From Campylobacterales bacterium (GTDB lineage Bacteria; Campylobacterota; Campylobacteria; Campylobacterales; Campylobacteraceae): a stretch of DNA of 64,000 nucleotides. Below the pieces are notes generated by a model, which made no database searches, was not told where the DNA came from, and saw nothing but the letters and a program-made list of their open reading frames with translations. Positions 10,796 through 21,881 of this stretch are shown here, one piece after another; the first letter of the stretch is position 1; each line of letters opens with the position of its first letter. The stretch covers positions 1 to 64,000 of the forward strand of contig JACUTV010000004.1 in the NCBI GenBank assembly GCA_014859645.1, given 5' to 3'. The translations under genes and the position numbers were made by a program.

Positions 10796-11857
10796 TTAAG
10801 AGCGCCGTTTATTGGTTTGGTACACAAAGGCCAATACCTCAGCAACCGCCTTGTAAAGTTTCTCAGGAATCGCTTGGGAAACATCGCATTGTTTGTAAAG
10901 TTCGCGGGCAAGCGGAGGGTTTTCGACGATTTGGATTTTGTGATTCAAGGCGATTTCTTTAATGCGTAACGCCAAAAAATCAACCCCTTTGGCAATCACC
11001 ACAGGTGCCTTGTCTTTACTTTGATCATAGCGAATCGCCACAGCGTAGTGCGTAGGATTCGTGATCACCACGTCCGCATCGGGGATATTTTGCATCATAC
11101 GTTTTTGGCTCATTTCCATTTGCACCCGTCGCACTCGCGCTTTAACCTGAGGGTCCCCTTCCATCTGCTTGTGTTCATCCTTAATCTCTTGCTTGCTCAT
11201 GCGTAACTCTTTAAAATAGTTGTACCGTACAAACATCAAGTCGATAAAGGCAAGGACCAGAAACAGTGCCAACATCACCGCCGCCAAAATAACCATCTTA
11301 TCTCGCAACCAAATAAGTTGCCCAAAAAGACCAAAAAAGAGCGTCTCAGGAAGTTCTGTGGTGAAATCCATGAGAAAGTAAAACGCCAACCCAAAAACGG
11401 CGCTGACCTTTAAAATCGTCTTTAGCCCTTCGATGAGTTTTTTTAAGGAAAGCAGGTTTTTCAACCCTTTAATGGGGTCAATTTTTTTCAAATCTGGTGT
11501 GATGGATTTGGTGGTAAATAAAAAACCAAATTGCATCAACGCTGCTAAGACCCCTGCAAATGCCACTGAAATAGCGATAGGCAAAATCATCAATCCCAAT
11601 TCTCGAAAGGAGACGATTGTCATGGAAATAAGTGTTGCTTTGGTAAGTTCTTCGCCTATGAACTCATAATAGTACATGTAAAGATTGCGGATACGATCTT
11701 CAAGAAAAGGGAAGACCAAAAACACTGCCACTACCGCCACCACAAGGGTTACAAAACTGCTGGCGTCTTGACTCCTTGGAACATTACCTTCTTTACGGGC
11801 ATCTTCTATTTTCTTACTGGTGGGTTCTTCTGTTTTTTCTTGATCGTCTGAGGCCAT
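10796..11857 (-). CDS. flhB: Flagellar biosynthesis protein FlhB
   Basis: EKTEEPTSKKIEDARKEGNVPRSQ and autocleavage motif NPTH. Confidence 0.96.
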   Translation of the reverse strand: MASDDQEKTEEPTSKKIEDARKEGNVPRSQDASSFVTLVVAVVAVFLVFPFLEDRIRNLYMYYYEFIGEELTKATLISMTIVSFRELGLMILPIAISVAFAGVLAALMQFGFLFTTKSITPDLKKIDPIKGLKNLLSLKKLIEGLKTILKVSAVFGLAFYFLMDFTTELPETLFFGLFGQLIWLRDKMVILAAVMLALFLVLAFIDLMFVRYNYFKELRMSKQEIKDEHKQMEGDPQVKARVRRVQMEMSQKRMMQNIPDADVVITNPTHYAVAIRYDQSKDKAPVVIAKGVDFLALRIKEIALNHKIQIVENPPLARELYKQCDVSQAIPEKLYKAVAEVLAFVYQTNKRRS

Positions 11858-11858
11858 C

Positions 11859-12683
11859 TTAGTGCAACGGTTTCATTTTCATGGAAAAATCAAGCCACGT
11901 AGCTTGGTGAATGATGCTCCCACAACTCACCGCATCCACGCCCGTTTGCGCCACGGCAACAATGGTAGCTTCCGTAATGTTTCCACTGGCTTCTAGGATG
12001 ACGTGAGGAAAATAGGTGTTTTTGTAGCGCACCACTGCTTCCATGTTTTCAAGACTCATGTTATCACACATCACAATATCCACCCCTGTTTCCATCGCCA
12101 TTCTTGCCTCTTCTAGGGTTTCGCATTCTACTTCGATGGTCGTTGTAAGAGGTAAGGTTTTGCGTGCTAACGCTACGGTTTCTTTTAGGTTGCCGATGAG
12201 GGCGAGGTGCGTGTCTTTAAGCATCAGCGCGTCGTCTAGCCCAAACCGATGGTTCGCTCCACCCCCACAACGCACGGCGTATTTTTCAAAACTCCGCAAC
12301 AAAGGGCGAGTTTTGCGTGTATCCAAAAGGCGCACAGGAATCCCCTCAAGCGCGCGCACATACGTAGCAACTTTGGTAGCAATGCCGCTAGCATGTTGAG
12401 CAAGGTTTAGTACTGTGCGTTCTGCTTTTAAGAGTTGGGTTGAAGGACCTTCTAAAAGGGCGAGGCGCTCTCCTTTTTCGATCGCTTGACCATCGCGCAC
12501 ATAAAATGTAACACGAATCCCCAGCACTTCGCACACCGCTTCTACATAGGGCACACCTGCAAAGACACCAGATTCTTTACATGTAAGGATTGCGCTAGCA
12601 AGAACAGGAGAGGCAAGGCGTTCAAACAAATCGCCCCGTCCCATATCTTCACGCAAAATGGCTTCGACAAATGTGCGTATCAT
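11859..12683 (-). CDS. nadC: Nicotinate-nucleotide pyrophosphorylase (carboxylating)
   Basis: DTRKTRPLLR, HRFGLDDALMLKDTH motifs; overlaps nadA. Confidence 0.95.
   Translation of the reverse strand: MIRTFVEAILREDMGRGDLFERLASPVLASAILTCKESGVFAGVPYVEAVCEVLGIRVTFYVRDGQAIEKGERLALLEGPSTQLLKAERTVLNLAQHASGIATKVATYVRALEGIPVRLLDTRKTRPLLRSFEKYAVRCGGGANHRFGLDDALMLKDTHLALIGNLKETVALARKTLPLTTTIEVECETLEEARMAMETGVDIVMCDNMSLENMEAVVRYKNTYFPHVILEASGNITEATIVAVAQTGVDAVSCGSIIHQATWLDFSMKMKPLH
12577..12586. repeat. TTACATGTAA in nadC
   Basis: Exact decamer; LTCK frame. Confidence 0.9.
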
Positions 12684-13672
12684 AGGTTAAACATGCGCTC
12701 TAAGGCGACTTTAGCCCATTTGCGGGTCTCTTCGGGAAGGATGATTTCATTGGCAAAGGTGTTGTTTTTAATGGAAAGCAAAGTTTCGTGCAAATCCGCC
12801 AAACTGGTTTCGTTCATCGTGGGGCATTCTGGCTTGGTGGAAGAGAGTACGTAGGTGTGTTCTTTGCGCAAACGTTGCACGAGGTTATATTCCGTTCCCA
12901 CCGCAACAGACTGGTCTTTGGGAAGGGCGTTGATGTAGGCAATCATTTGTGCCGTTGAGCCTACAAAATCGGAAATATCACACACTTCAGGCTTGCACTC
13001 AGGATGGGTGACGATCTTGATGCCCGGGTATTTGGCGCGGAAAAAATGCACATCCTCCACGTCAAAAAGTTGGTGCACCGAACAAAATCCGTTGTAACAC
13101 AACACATCTGCGCTCTTTAAATCTGTCTCCAACCCCACAACTTTTGCTACTAATCCCATCTCTTTGGCGATGTTTTGGCCTAGGCATTTATCGGGCACGA
13201 AGAGGATTTTTTTGCCGCTTTCTAGGCCTTTGGTGATGATGGCTTTTGCGTTGGAGCTGGTGCAGACCATGCCGCCCATTTTCCCAATTCGCGCTTTGAC
13301 TTCCGCGGAAGAGTTAATGTACGTGATGGGCATCAAGTCTTCAGGCGCAATGCCCGCATCCCTCAGGGTTTGCAAGGTTGCATCAAAATACCCCACGTCT
13401 ATCATCCGTGCCATGGCACAGCAAGCAATTTTGGGCATCAGCACACGTTTTTCGGGTGCTAAAATCTTCACACTTTGACCCATAAAGCCAACGCCACAAA
13501 AAATCAAATATGGCTTCGTATCTTGGGCGGCCCACTGGGCAAGTTGCAGTGAATCTCCCGTAAAATCAGCCATTTCAAACACGTCATCTTTTTGGTAATA
13601 ATGGGCCACAATGGAGACATTTAGAGTGCGTTTTAATTCTTGAATTTGTTCTTTGATTGCTGTATTACTCAC
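12680..13672 (-). CDS. nadA: Quinolinate synthase A
   Basis: VAHYYQKDDVFEMADFTGDSLQLA, TSSNA, HPEC motifs. Confidence 0.96.
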   Translation of the reverse strand: MSNTAIKEQIQELKRTLNVSIVAHYYQKDDVFEMADFTGDSLQLAQWAAQDTKPYLIFCGVGFMGQSVKILAPEKRVLMPKIACCAMARMIDVGYFDATLQTLRDAGIAPEDLMPITYINSSAEVKARIGKMGGMVCTSSNAKAIITKGLESGKKILFVPDKCLGQNIAKEMGLVAKVVGLETDLKSADVLCYNGFCSVHQLFDVEDVHFFRAKYPGIKIVTHPECKPEVCDISDFVGSTAQMIAYINALPKDQSVAVGTEYNLVQRLRKEHTYVLSSTKPECPTMNETSLADLHETLLSIKNNTFANEIILPEETRKWAKVALERMFNL

Positions 13673-13799
13673 GTGGTTTTCCTTGGTTTATGTTCACAAT
13701 AAAATCGGACATTATAGCAAAGGCGCCATTAAAGACAACCTAATTGATTTTTGGCTAAAATGCACACATGCCAAATTATACACAAGGAATCCCGCCTCT

Positions 13800-14420
13800 A
13801 TGTTAACCAATATCAATATCCACTTTTACCTCGCCGCTTATTTCATCGGCGCCATTCCTTTTGGACTCATTCTTGCTAAAACCTTTGCGCGTACCGACAT
13901 ACGTAGCCAAGGAAGCCAAAGCATCGGCGCTACCAATGTGTTGCGTGTTTTAAAACAAACCCATCCTAAACTGGCCAAAAAACTTGCCATCGCCACCGTG
14001 ATACTTGATGCACTTAAAGGTCTATTACCTATCCTTCTTGCTGCTTCCATGGGGCTTTCGGTGGAAACCCAGTGGACCATCGGCGTGCTTGCAGTCATTG
14101 GCCACTGTTTTAGTCCTTATTTAAAATTTGAAGGCGGCAAAGGCGTGGCGACAGCAGTAGGCGTGCTCCTTTACTTCTTGCCGCTTGAAACCCTGATTGC
14201 CTTTGCCGTGTGGTATTTGCTTGGACGCACCGTGCGCATCTCTTCGGTTTCTTCCTTGGGTGCACTCACAACACTCATTATCTCTTCTTTTTTGATTCAC
14301 TACGACATGCCTCACATTCACACCCATGCGCCCTTGTTTGTGATTGCATTTATCGTGTTATACAAACACATTCCCAACCTCATGCGCTTGGTGAGTGGAC
14401 AAGAAAAACAAGTCATTTAA
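13800..14420 (+). CDS. plsY: Glycerol-3-phosphate acyltransferase PlsY
   Basis: GAIPFGLILAK, GSQSIGATNVLR, FEGGKGVAT motifs; ATG at 13800 preferred over the 13653 ORF start. Confidence 0.93.
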   Translation: MLTNINIHFYLAAYFIGAIPFGLILAKTFARTDIRSQGSQSIGATNVLRVLKQTHPKLAKKLAIATVILDALKGLLPILLAASMGLSVETQWTIGVLAVIGHCFSPYLKFEGGKGVATAVGVLLYFLPLETLIAFAVWYLLGRTVRISSVSSLGALTTLIISSFLIHYDMPHIHTHAPLFVIAFIVLYKHIPNLMRLVSGQEKQVI

Positions 14421-14421
14421 C

Positions 14422-14745
14422 ATGACAATTTTTGTCAAAGACCTCACCTTTGAGGCCATCATTGGTCTCTTGCCCGAGGAGCGCGTTACGCCCCAACGGG
14501 TGATTTTTGATGGAAGCTTTACATGTAAGGATATTCCTTTAAGTATTGATTACGCGCAGGTGGTTTCTTTGGTCAAACAGACCATTATTCAAGAAGAGTT
14601 TAAAACCGTCGAGGAAGCACTTTTGATGCTTGAGCCTTTGCTAAAAACGCAGTTTCCATCCATCACATCCCTAAAACTCTCTCTTTCTAAGCCAGATATC
14701 CTCCCCGAATGTACTGTCGGCGCTCGCTTAGAAAAAATATATTAA
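14422..14745 (+). CDS. folB: Dihydroneopterin aldolase family protein
   Basis: FolB-like length and sequence (IIGLLPEERVTPQRV); start at MTIFVKD. Confidence 0.8.
   Translation: MTIFVKDLTFEAIIGLLPEERVTPQRVIFDGSFTCKDIPLSIDYAQVVSLVKQTIIQEEFKTVEEALLMLEPLLKTQFPSITSLKLSLSKPDILPECTVGARLEKIY
14519..14528. repeat. TTACATGTAA in folB
   Basis: Exact decamer; FTCK frame. Confidence 0.9.
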
Positions 14746-14824
14746 AAAAACATTAAAAAATCTTGAAATAACGCTTAAATTATGATACAATCCCCCCATA
14801 AATTTTTACCTTAAGGAAATCTAA

Positions 14825-15496
14825 ATGCGGATACTAATCGTTGAAGATGAAGTAACCCTCAACAAAACCATCGCCGAAGGTCTCCAAGAGTTTGGTTACC
14901 AAACAGATAGTTCTGAGAACTTCAAAGACGCCGAGTACTACATCGGCATTCGCAACTATGATCTGGTCCTTTCCGACTGGATGTTGCCTGATGGCGATGG
15001 CATTGATTTAATCAGCCTCGTCAAACAAAAGTCTCCGCGCACAGCTGCGGTTATCCTGTCTGCCAAAGACGACAAAGAAAGCGAAATCAAAGCCTTAAAA
15101 TCCGGTGCGGATGATTACATCAAAAAACCTTTTGATTTTGACATTTTAGTTGCGCGCATTGAAGCAAGATTGCGCTTTGGTGGCACCAATGTTATCAAAA
15201 TCGACGACTTGGTTATCGACCCAGACGAAGAAAAAATCACCTACAAAGGCCAAGACATTGAGCTCAAAGGTAAGCCTTTTGAAGTCTTGACCCACCTTGC
15301 ACGCCACAGCGACCAAATCGTTTCTAAAGAGCAACTCTTGGATGCTATTTGGGAAGAACCTGAACTTGTAACACCCAACGTCATTGAAGTTGCTATCAAC
15401 CAAATCCGTCAAAAGATGGATAAACCCCTTAACATCTCAACGATCGAAACGGTTCGACGTCGGGGTTACCGATTTTGTTTTCCCAAAAAAGTATAA
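14825..15496 (+). CDS. OmpR-family response regulator
   Basis: Receiver domain plus winged helix (VSKEQLLDAIW...RRRGYRF). Confidence 0.93.
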   Translation: MRILIVEDEVTLNKTIAEGLQEFGYQTDSSENFKDAEYYIGIRNYDLVLSDWMLPDGDGIDLISLVKQKSPRTAAVILSAKDDKESEIKALKSGADDYIKKPFDFDILVARIEARLRFGGTNVIKIDDLVIDPDEEKITYKGQDIELKGKPFEVLTHLARHSDQIVSKEQLLDAIWEEPELVTPNVIEVAINQIRQKMDKPLNISTIETVRRRGYRFCFPKKV

Positions 15497-16788
15497 GAAC
15501 AAAGTTTATCTTACAATTAGTGTCGGCTTCGGCCACACTAATTGTAATCTTCTCCGCAATTTTATACCAAACTATTAAAATTTCCATTTTTGAAACCATC
15601 ACAAGCTCCCTAAAAGAGAATGCGGTTCTCATTGAGCGTGAAACAAAACCCGCCCTTATTACCCGCGAGTACGCCTTTATTCATCCTGCTCTTCCTCCAG
15701 AAATTCGTGCAAAAGTCGTCTTTCTTCCTAAAAAAAATCGTGCGGTGGAGCTTAAACAACATGCGCAAGGCAAACAGCAACTCCTCTCTATTTTTCAACC
15801 AATTTGGGGACACGAAGAAGCCTTTATTGTCCTTACCCAAGAGGTTACACAAACAGATAAAATGCTTGACCGTATTTTGCGCAATATTTTGCTCATTAAC
15901 CTGAGTGCTATTTTTCTTATCCTCTTTTATGCCTTGTTTCTCTCGCGGATGTTGTTAGTACCCATTAAAATCCTTGCGAACAAACTTGCCAATATGAATG
16001 AAACTTTTTTGCGCTCCGTAGATATTGACACATTGCCTGAGGAATTCTTACCTCTTGGAAAGGGAATTAACCGTTTAATTGACAGGATTCAAACCTTTGT
16101 GAAGTACCAAAAAGAGCTTTTTATTGGTACGGCACATGAGCTAAAAACCCCTTTGGCCGTAATGAAAACCAAAAACGAAGTAACCTTGCTACGGCCCCGC
16201 GAGGCAGAAAAGTACGTTGAAGCGCTGCAAAGCAATATCCAAGCCATCAATGAAATGAATGCCATGATTGGGGCAATTTTAGAGATTGGGCGGCAAGAAG
16301 GCGCTCAATTTGAAGAGCCTGTTTCCATTGACTTGGTTGCTTTTTTACAAGAACGTGTTACAAATTTTAAAATTTTAGCGCACCAAGAGGGCAAAAAAAT
16401 AGAGCTTGTTTTGCAAACATCTCGCTACACTATTACTACGCAAAAAACCTTGTTGATTCATATTTTGCAAAATTTTGTTCAAAATGCTATCAAGTTTTCT
16501 CCAAAAAACAGCACAATCACCATCCATGCTTCGGAGACGCCTACCGAATTCTTAATTACCGTAGAGGATGAAGGGGAAGGCATTGATGAGAGTAAGGATT
16601 TATTTGCTCCCTTTAAACGCTATGGCGACAAAGGAGGTACAGGATTAGGACTTTTTTTGGCTAAAGGTGCCGCAGATGCCCTAGGTGCAACCATCCGTGT
16701 TGCAAATCGAACAGATCGCAAAGGAGCAGTTGCTTCACTATCCCTCCCTAAAACATCCTTTAAAGCGCAAAAGAAACGCTCACGCTAG
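15475..16788 (+). CDS. Sensor histidine kinase
   Basis: Two TMs, HELKTPLAVMKT H-box, NAIKFSP, GTGLGLFLAK; overlaps the response regulator; TTG start as given by the ORF track. Confidence 0.9.
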   Translation: MFSQKSIRTKFILQLVSASATLIVIFSAILYQTIKISIFETITSSLKENAVLIERETKPALITREYAFIHPALPPEIRAKVVFLPKKNRAVELKQHAQGKQQLLSIFQPIWGHEEAFIVLTQEVTQTDKMLDRILRNILLINLSAIFLILFYALFLSRMLLVPIKILANKLANMNETFLRSVDIDTLPEEFLPLGKGINRLIDRIQTFVKYQKELFIGTAHELKTPLAVMKTKNEVTLLRPREAEKYVEALQSNIQAINEMNAMIGAILEIGRQEGAQFEEPVSIDLVAFLQERVTNFKILAHQEGKKIELVLQTSRYTITTQKTLLIHILQNFVQNAIKFSPKNSTITIHASETPTEFLITVEDEGEGIDESKDLFAPFKRYGDKGGTGLGLFLAKGAADALGATIRVANRTDRKGAVASLSLPKTSFKAQKKRSR

Positions 16789-16956
16789 TCGGCTTTTTTC
16801 AAAAAATATGTTACTTTTTTGGGTTTTATTTCACAATCCATTGCCTTTTGTAGACCTTGGAGATAAGGAAAACCTTCAACCTTCTTTTTTTCAATTTCGT
16901 CAAAGTTGTTTTAGTGTATAACTCACCAAATATTTTACCCACGAGAAGGAAGATGT

Positions 16957-17208
16957 ATGTCATTAATGATTACTGAAGAGTGCATTGCTTGCGATGCTTG
17001 TCGAGACGAATGCCCAAATTTTGCTATCGAGGAAGCCGATCCTATTTATATTATCGACCCAGACAGCTGCACAGAATGTGTTGGGCACTTTGATGAGCCT
17101 TCATGTATTGCCGTGTGCCCTGTTGAATGCATCATTCCTGACCCTGATAACGTGGAAAGTGTTGAGGAACTAAAACTCAAATACGAACAACTCACGAACG
17201 AAGAGTAA
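16957..17208 (+). CDS. 4Fe-4S ferredoxin, YfhL-like
   Basis: CIACDACRDECP and CxxCV...CIAVCPVEC cysteine motifs. Confidence 0.9.
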   Translation: MSLMITEECIACDACRDECPNFAIEEADPIYIIDPDSCTECVGHFDEPSCIAVCPVECIIPDPDNVESVEELKLKYEQLTNEE

Positions 17209-18674
17209 TGGCCAAGCGTACCGCCGTCATTGATCTTGGCTCAAACTCCGTCCGAATGGTTGTGTTTGAAAAAACCAGCCGTTTCGGATTTCACCTTATC
17301 AAAGAAGTTAAAAGTAGAGTCCGCCTAGGGGAAGGTGCCTATGAACGAGGTGGGCGCCTTCAGCAAAAATCCATTCAAGAAGCCTTTGAGGCCCTCGAAG
17401 CGTTTCACCGCATTGCCACTAATCTTCAGTGCACCAAGGTATTGTGCGTTGCCACTTCTGCCCTAAGGGATGCGCCTAATGCCTCTGATTTTACATCAAA
17501 GGTGCGCAAAGAACTAGATTTTTCCGTACGCATCATCGATGGACACACGGAAGCTCGGTACGGAGGAATGGCTACAATTAATTTGCTTCCTTTTTTAAAA
17601 GAGGCCACTACTGTGGATATCGGAGGGGGCTCTACTGAGTTGGCCAAAATAATCAAGGGGAAGATTGTCGATACGGTCTCTCTTAATATAGGCACCGTGC
17701 GCCTTAAGGAACTTTTTTTTGACACCAAGCAAGAGAGAAATGTCTTGGAAGCATTTTTGGACACTGCCCTAAAAGGCCTTCCTGGTCATTTTTCTTCACC
17801 ATGTGTGGTTGGGATTGGTGGAACACTTCGCGCCCTTTCTAATGCCATTATGGAAAAAGAGCATTACCCCTTAAAAACTGTCCATGGGTTTTCCTACGAT
17901 GTCGCACAGCATCAGCCTTGGATTGAAACCATTGGACACCAGAGTATTTTAGATTTGAAACCTTATGGATTTAAAAAAGACCGCATTGACACCATTCGCG
18001 AAGGGTGCACAATCTTTAGTAGGCTGTTGACACGTCTTGGAGCTTCCCGGGTGCTTACTTCGGGTGCTGGAGTGCGTGAAGGGGTGTTTTTGAGTGATTT
18101 ACTCGCTTCCCACCAAGGGGTCTTTCCTAAAAACTTTAACCCAAGCCTTAAGAGTCTTATAGATCGTTTTTCACCCAATCCAAAAGATGACGTCCATGTT
18201 GCCAAAACCGCACTGGCCTTGTTTGATGCGTTGGCGTACTTGCATAAGATTGACGAAAAGTATAAATACGAACTATCTCTTTCTGCCAAATTGCATTCTG
18301 TGGGAAGTAGCCTGAGTGTCTATCAGGAGCATTTACACAGTTTTTACTTTATTATTAACAACCTAAACTTTGGTTTTTCTCACGAGCAAAAAATGCTCAT
18401 TGCCCTTTTGACCAAATACCATACGAAAAAATTGCCAAATTATGAAGACTTTGGAGCGTATGGCGCGCTGTTGCCTGAAGCAAATACAGTCAATTGGCTC
18501 AGTTTTATCCTTGCTTTTGCCAAGTGCCTCAATACGGACTTGAACAAAACTCCTGTAACATTTTCCTACGAAAACCATACCTTACATGTAAAGAGCGGTA
18601 GCTCTATGCGCTTGGCAAAAGAGGCCATTAAAAAGCTCATCAAGCCTGCCTCCTTTGCCATTGCCTTTCGCTAA
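17208..18674 (+). CDS. Ppx/GppA family phosphatase
   Basis: AVIDLGSNSVRM, VDIGGGSTEL motifs; C-terminal HD-like domain. Confidence 0.92.
   Translation: MAKRTAVIDLGSNSVRMVVFEKTSRFGFHLIKEVKSRVRLGEGAYERGGRLQQKSIQEAFEALEAFHRIATNLQCTKVLCVATSALRDAPNASDFTSKVRKELDFSVRIIDGHTEARYGGMATINLLPFLKEATTVDIGGGSTELAKIIKGKIVDTVSLNIGTVRLKELFFDTKQERNVLEAFLDTALKGLPGHFSSPCVVGIGGTLRALSNAIMEKEHYPLKTVHGFSYDVAQHQPWIETIGHQSILDLKPYGFKKDRIDTIREGCTIFSRLLTRLGASRVLTSGAGVREGVFLSDLLASHQGVFPKNFNPSLKSLIDRFSPNPKDDVHVAKTALALFDALAYLHKIDEKYKYELSLSAKLHSVGSSLSVYQEHLHSFYFIINNLNFGFSHEQKMLIALLTKYHTKKLPNYEDFGAYGALLPEANTVNWLSFILAFAKCLNTDLNKTPVTFSYENHTLHVKSGSSMRLAKEAIKKLIKPASFAIAFR
18582..18591. repeat. TTACATGTAA in ppx/gppA
   Basis: Exact decamer; LHVK frame. 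Confidence 0.9.
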
Positions 18675-20893
18675 AACTGCCGTCCAATTGTAAATTCAAA
18701 ACTAGCGGTATCATCCCCTGACTTCTTCTCGATGGGTTCTGCAAAAATAAGTGCAATGGGCCCAAGAGGAGAAATCCACTCTAGACTTACCCCTGCGCTT
18801 GCACGGGTCTCGTCTGCGATATTACTATCACCAATCATCCCATAATCCATAAACAAAGCGCCCCGCATTTTTAAACGCTCAATCAGTGGAAAGCTAGCTT
18901 CCACAGAGTTCACAAAGGACATCTCCCCTCCCAAAAGCGTGCCCGCAGCATTTTTGGGCGAAATAGAGCGGGAAGCAAAACCACGCAAGCTACTCACGCC
19001 ACCTAAATATAACCGTTCATTGCGTGGCAAATAACCGTTATCCCACGCTAAGGAGAAACGTGCTTTATAGCGCAAGATAAGATCGTAATCCATCACATCT
19101 CTTAGCCCATAAAATGTAGCAAAACGGTAGTGATTTTTAACAAACTCATAGTCCCCACCAAGGCCTGCGAACTCCAAGGAAGCACTAGCATTTATCCCCG
19201 AACGTGGTAAATAATAATCATCCGTATTGTTAAAGGAAACAGAAGGCGTGATGGAACTTTTAATGCGCTTGCCTTCTTCATAGCCATATACTTTTTTCAA
19301 AGCGGGAGTCATGTTTGACAAATCAACCTCTTCCAAAATATACGTCAATGCTACGGAAGTATAGCGTCCAAACTGTCGCCCCAAGGTGATGTCAAAACCA
19401 ATTTTCTTTTCATCATAGTCAATCCACTCATTGTCTTCTGAATAAACACTTCCCCCAAGACTGTACACCGAATCAAACACACGGGGATTGGTAAGAGAAA
19501 TGCGCCCTGTCAGCTCTTTATCGGAGCGTTCTACGCTAATCATGCCTTTCATCCCACTGCCAAGCACGTTACCATCAGACACACTAGCACTAAGCAACAT
19601 CCCATCGGAAGTTCCGTATCCGATCCCGCCACTGATAGCGCCTGTAGATGTTTCTTTTACCGTAACAAGCAAATCCATTTCATCGCGACTTACGCGCTCT
19701 TCGGTGATAGTAGCATCTTCAAAATAGCCCGTTCGGCGAATCGCATTACGCGAATCCACTAAATCTGTACGGTTATACATCGCGCCCTCCGTCAAATACA
19801 TCTCACGGCGTATAACACGGTCGATGGTGCGCGTATTGCCTGCGATGCGCACATTGCGCACCCGCACTTTTTCTCCAGGGGTTACTACATAGGTAATGGA
19901 AACAGTCTTGGATTCTTTGTCTTGTTTTAAATCAGGAAAAACACGCACAAAAGCGTACCCTTGGTCTGCTACGGCTACTTCTACCAATTCCAAATCTTTT
20001 CGTAACCGTTCAACACTGGCAACTTTGCCCTCTGTAAGTGAAAGCTTATCGCGCAGCGCTTCTTCATCCAAAAGCCCCTCTGGCGCACTAAAGGCGATGG
20101 ATTCAACCTTATACACTTCTCCTTCAATCACTTGGTACGTAAGGGTCGCGTTAAAGCTATCCATGTAGGTTTTAAGAAAAGGCGTGCTTACTTGCGCATC
20201 CAAATGACCCCGCTTCATGTATTCGTCTTTAATGCGGTCACTGTCTAAGGGAAGTTCGTGGATTTTTAATTCTCCCGAGTTAAATCCCCAGAACCATCCC
20301 AACATTTCTCGCTCTTTATTGGCAAGCACAGGCTCAACATTTTTATAACCAAGAGCTTTTGCTCCGCACATTTGCACAGAACGGATAATGATTTTTTCTC
20401 CTCGATTAACCAAAAACTTTACCTGCAAACTTCCTTCTTGAGCAAGGGGCTCGCTTTTAACTTCCACAACCGTATCGAAAAATCCTTTGGCTTCAAAAAA
20501 TTGCTGGATGCGTTTTTGGGCTTCGGCGATAATACGTTCATCGTACATCATCCCTTTGCGCAAGCCCAAGATAGGCTCTAACACCTCTTTGTCGTTTTGC
20601 CCTACTCCTTCAAATTCAATCCTTGCAATGGCAGGTTTTTCTTTCACGTAGACAGTCACATGTCCTGTGTCTTCTTCTACCCAAATATCACTAAAATAAT
20701 TTTGCATGTACAGTTTTTTGATAGCCGTATCAACTTGCTCAATATCAAGTTGCTTGCCTGGCTCCAATCCTGTAATCTCTTTTGCCGAATCCGAAGAAAG
20801 GCGCACAAGACCATTATAGGTTACAGATTCTATGGTGATAGCCATCAACGATGTTGCTGCTAATAAGGGGAGTAAGGTGAGTGTTTTCATCAA
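18671..20893 (-). CDS. bamA: Outer membrane protein assembly factor BamA
   Basis: Signal peptide, POTRA repeats, surface antigen beta-barrel with LRGF and C-terminal GRQF. Confidence 0.95.
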   Translation of the reverse strand: MMKTLTLLPLLAATSLMAITIESVTYNGLVRLSSDSAKEITGLEPGKQLDIEQVDTAIKKLYMQNYFSDIWVEEDTGHVTVYVKEKPAIARIEFEGVGQNDKEVLEPILGLRKGMMYDERIIAEAQKRIQQFFEAKGFFDTVVEVKSEPLAQEGSLQVKFLVNRGEKIIIRSVQMCGAKALGYKNVEPVLANKEREMLGWFWGFNSGELKIHELPLDSDRIKDEYMKRGHLDAQVSTPFLKTYMDSFNATLTYQVIEGEVYKVESIAFSAPEGLLDEEALRDKLSLTEGKVASVERLRKDLELVEVAVADQGYAFVRVFPDLKQDKESKTVSITYVVTPGEKVRVRNVRIAGNTRTIDRVIRREMYLTEGAMYNRTDLVDSRNAIRRTGYFEDATITEERVSRDEMDLLVTVKETSTGAISGGIGYGTSDGMLLSASVSDGNVLGSGMKGMISVERSDKELTGRISLTNPRVFDSVYSLGGSVYSEDNEWIDYDEKKIGFDITLGRQFGRYTSVALTYILEEVDLSNMTPALKKVYGYEEGKRIKSSITPSVSFNNTDDYYLPRSGINASASLEFAGLGGDYEFVKNHYRFATFYGLRDVMDYDLILRYKARFSLAWDNGYLPRNERLYLGGVSSLRGFASRSISPKNAAGTLLGGEMSFVNSVEASFPLIERLKMRGALFMDYGMIGDSNIADETRASAGVSLEWISPLGPIALIFAEPIEKKSGDDTASFEFTIGRQF

Positions 20894-20989
20894 AAGGGAA
20901 TCCTCGTGTAATCAGGTTTTTAGTAGCAAAGTGGATATAATACCATCTCAAGATTTAATTCAGCGTAAAAATTCAAAAAGGTATAAAAA

Positions 20990-21817
20990 ATGACAGTAGG
21001 TATTGTTGGCCTTGGCCTCATGGGAGGCTCTTTAGGGCTTGCATTGCAAGAAACGAAATTGGTCTCAAAAGTTGTAGGTATTGACCATAACCTTACCCAT
21101 TGTGAGGAAGCACTTTCTCTTGGCTTGGTGAGTGAGATTGTCTCTTTTGATGAACTGAAACAATGCGATATGATTTTTTTGGCCATCCCCGTTGAAGGCA
21201 TTATTAAAACCCTTCAAAAACTTGTTGGTGTTTCTGCACGCACAACCATTATTGACCTAGGAAGCACGAAAGCGAAAATCATCGACTCCGTTCCTTCTGC
21301 TATTCGCTCCAATTTTGTGGCCGCTCATCCCATGACAGGAACAGAAAAATTTGGCCCAAGTGCTGCGTTAAAAGGCCTTTACCGCGACGCCGTTGTGGTG
21401 TTGTGTGATTTTGATAATTCGGGCGATTTACACAAAGAGCGTTCGGTGCAAATTTTTTCCCACATTGGCATGAAAATCGTCTTTATGGACGCCTTGTCTC
21501 ACGACCGACATGCTTCTTTCATCTCGCACCTTCCCCATGCCCTAAGCTACGCGCTAGCCAACAGTGTTATGGGCCAAGAAGATCCCAAAAGTATTCTTTT
21601 ATTAGCAGGTGGTGGCTTTCGTGACATGAGCCGTATTGCCAAAAGTTCGCCCCAAATGTGGAGCGAAATCTTCATGCAAAACCGCACCAACTTGCTTGAA
21701 TCTATCGGTCTTTTTGAGAAAGAACTTCACAGCGCCAAAACCATGATTGAAAAAGGCGACTGGGACGCACTTGCATCATGGATGGGCAACGCCACCACGC
21801 TTCATAAGATTTTATAG
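20990..21817 (+). CDS. tyrA: Prephenate dehydrogenase
   Basis: GLGLMGGSLGLAL Rossmann motif; HPMTGTEKFGP. Confidence 0.9.
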   Translation: MTVGIVGLGLMGGSLGLALQETKLVSKVVGIDHNLTHCEEALSLGLVSEIVSFDELKQCDMIFLAIPVEGIIKTLQKLVGVSARTTIIDLGSTKAKIIDSVPSAIRSNFVAAHPMTGTEKFGPSAALKGLYRDAVVVLCDFDNSGDLHKERSVQIFSHIGMKIVFMDALSHDRHASFISHLPHALSYALANSVMGQEDPKSILLLAGGGFRDMSRIAKSSPQMWSEIFMQNRTNLLESIGLFEKELHSAKTMIEKGDWDALASWMGNATTLHKIL

Positions 21818-21881
21818 TTTCGTTTGATACAATCACCCTTTTTTGTATCTTTATAGTGCACACTACCCCCAAGGAGATATA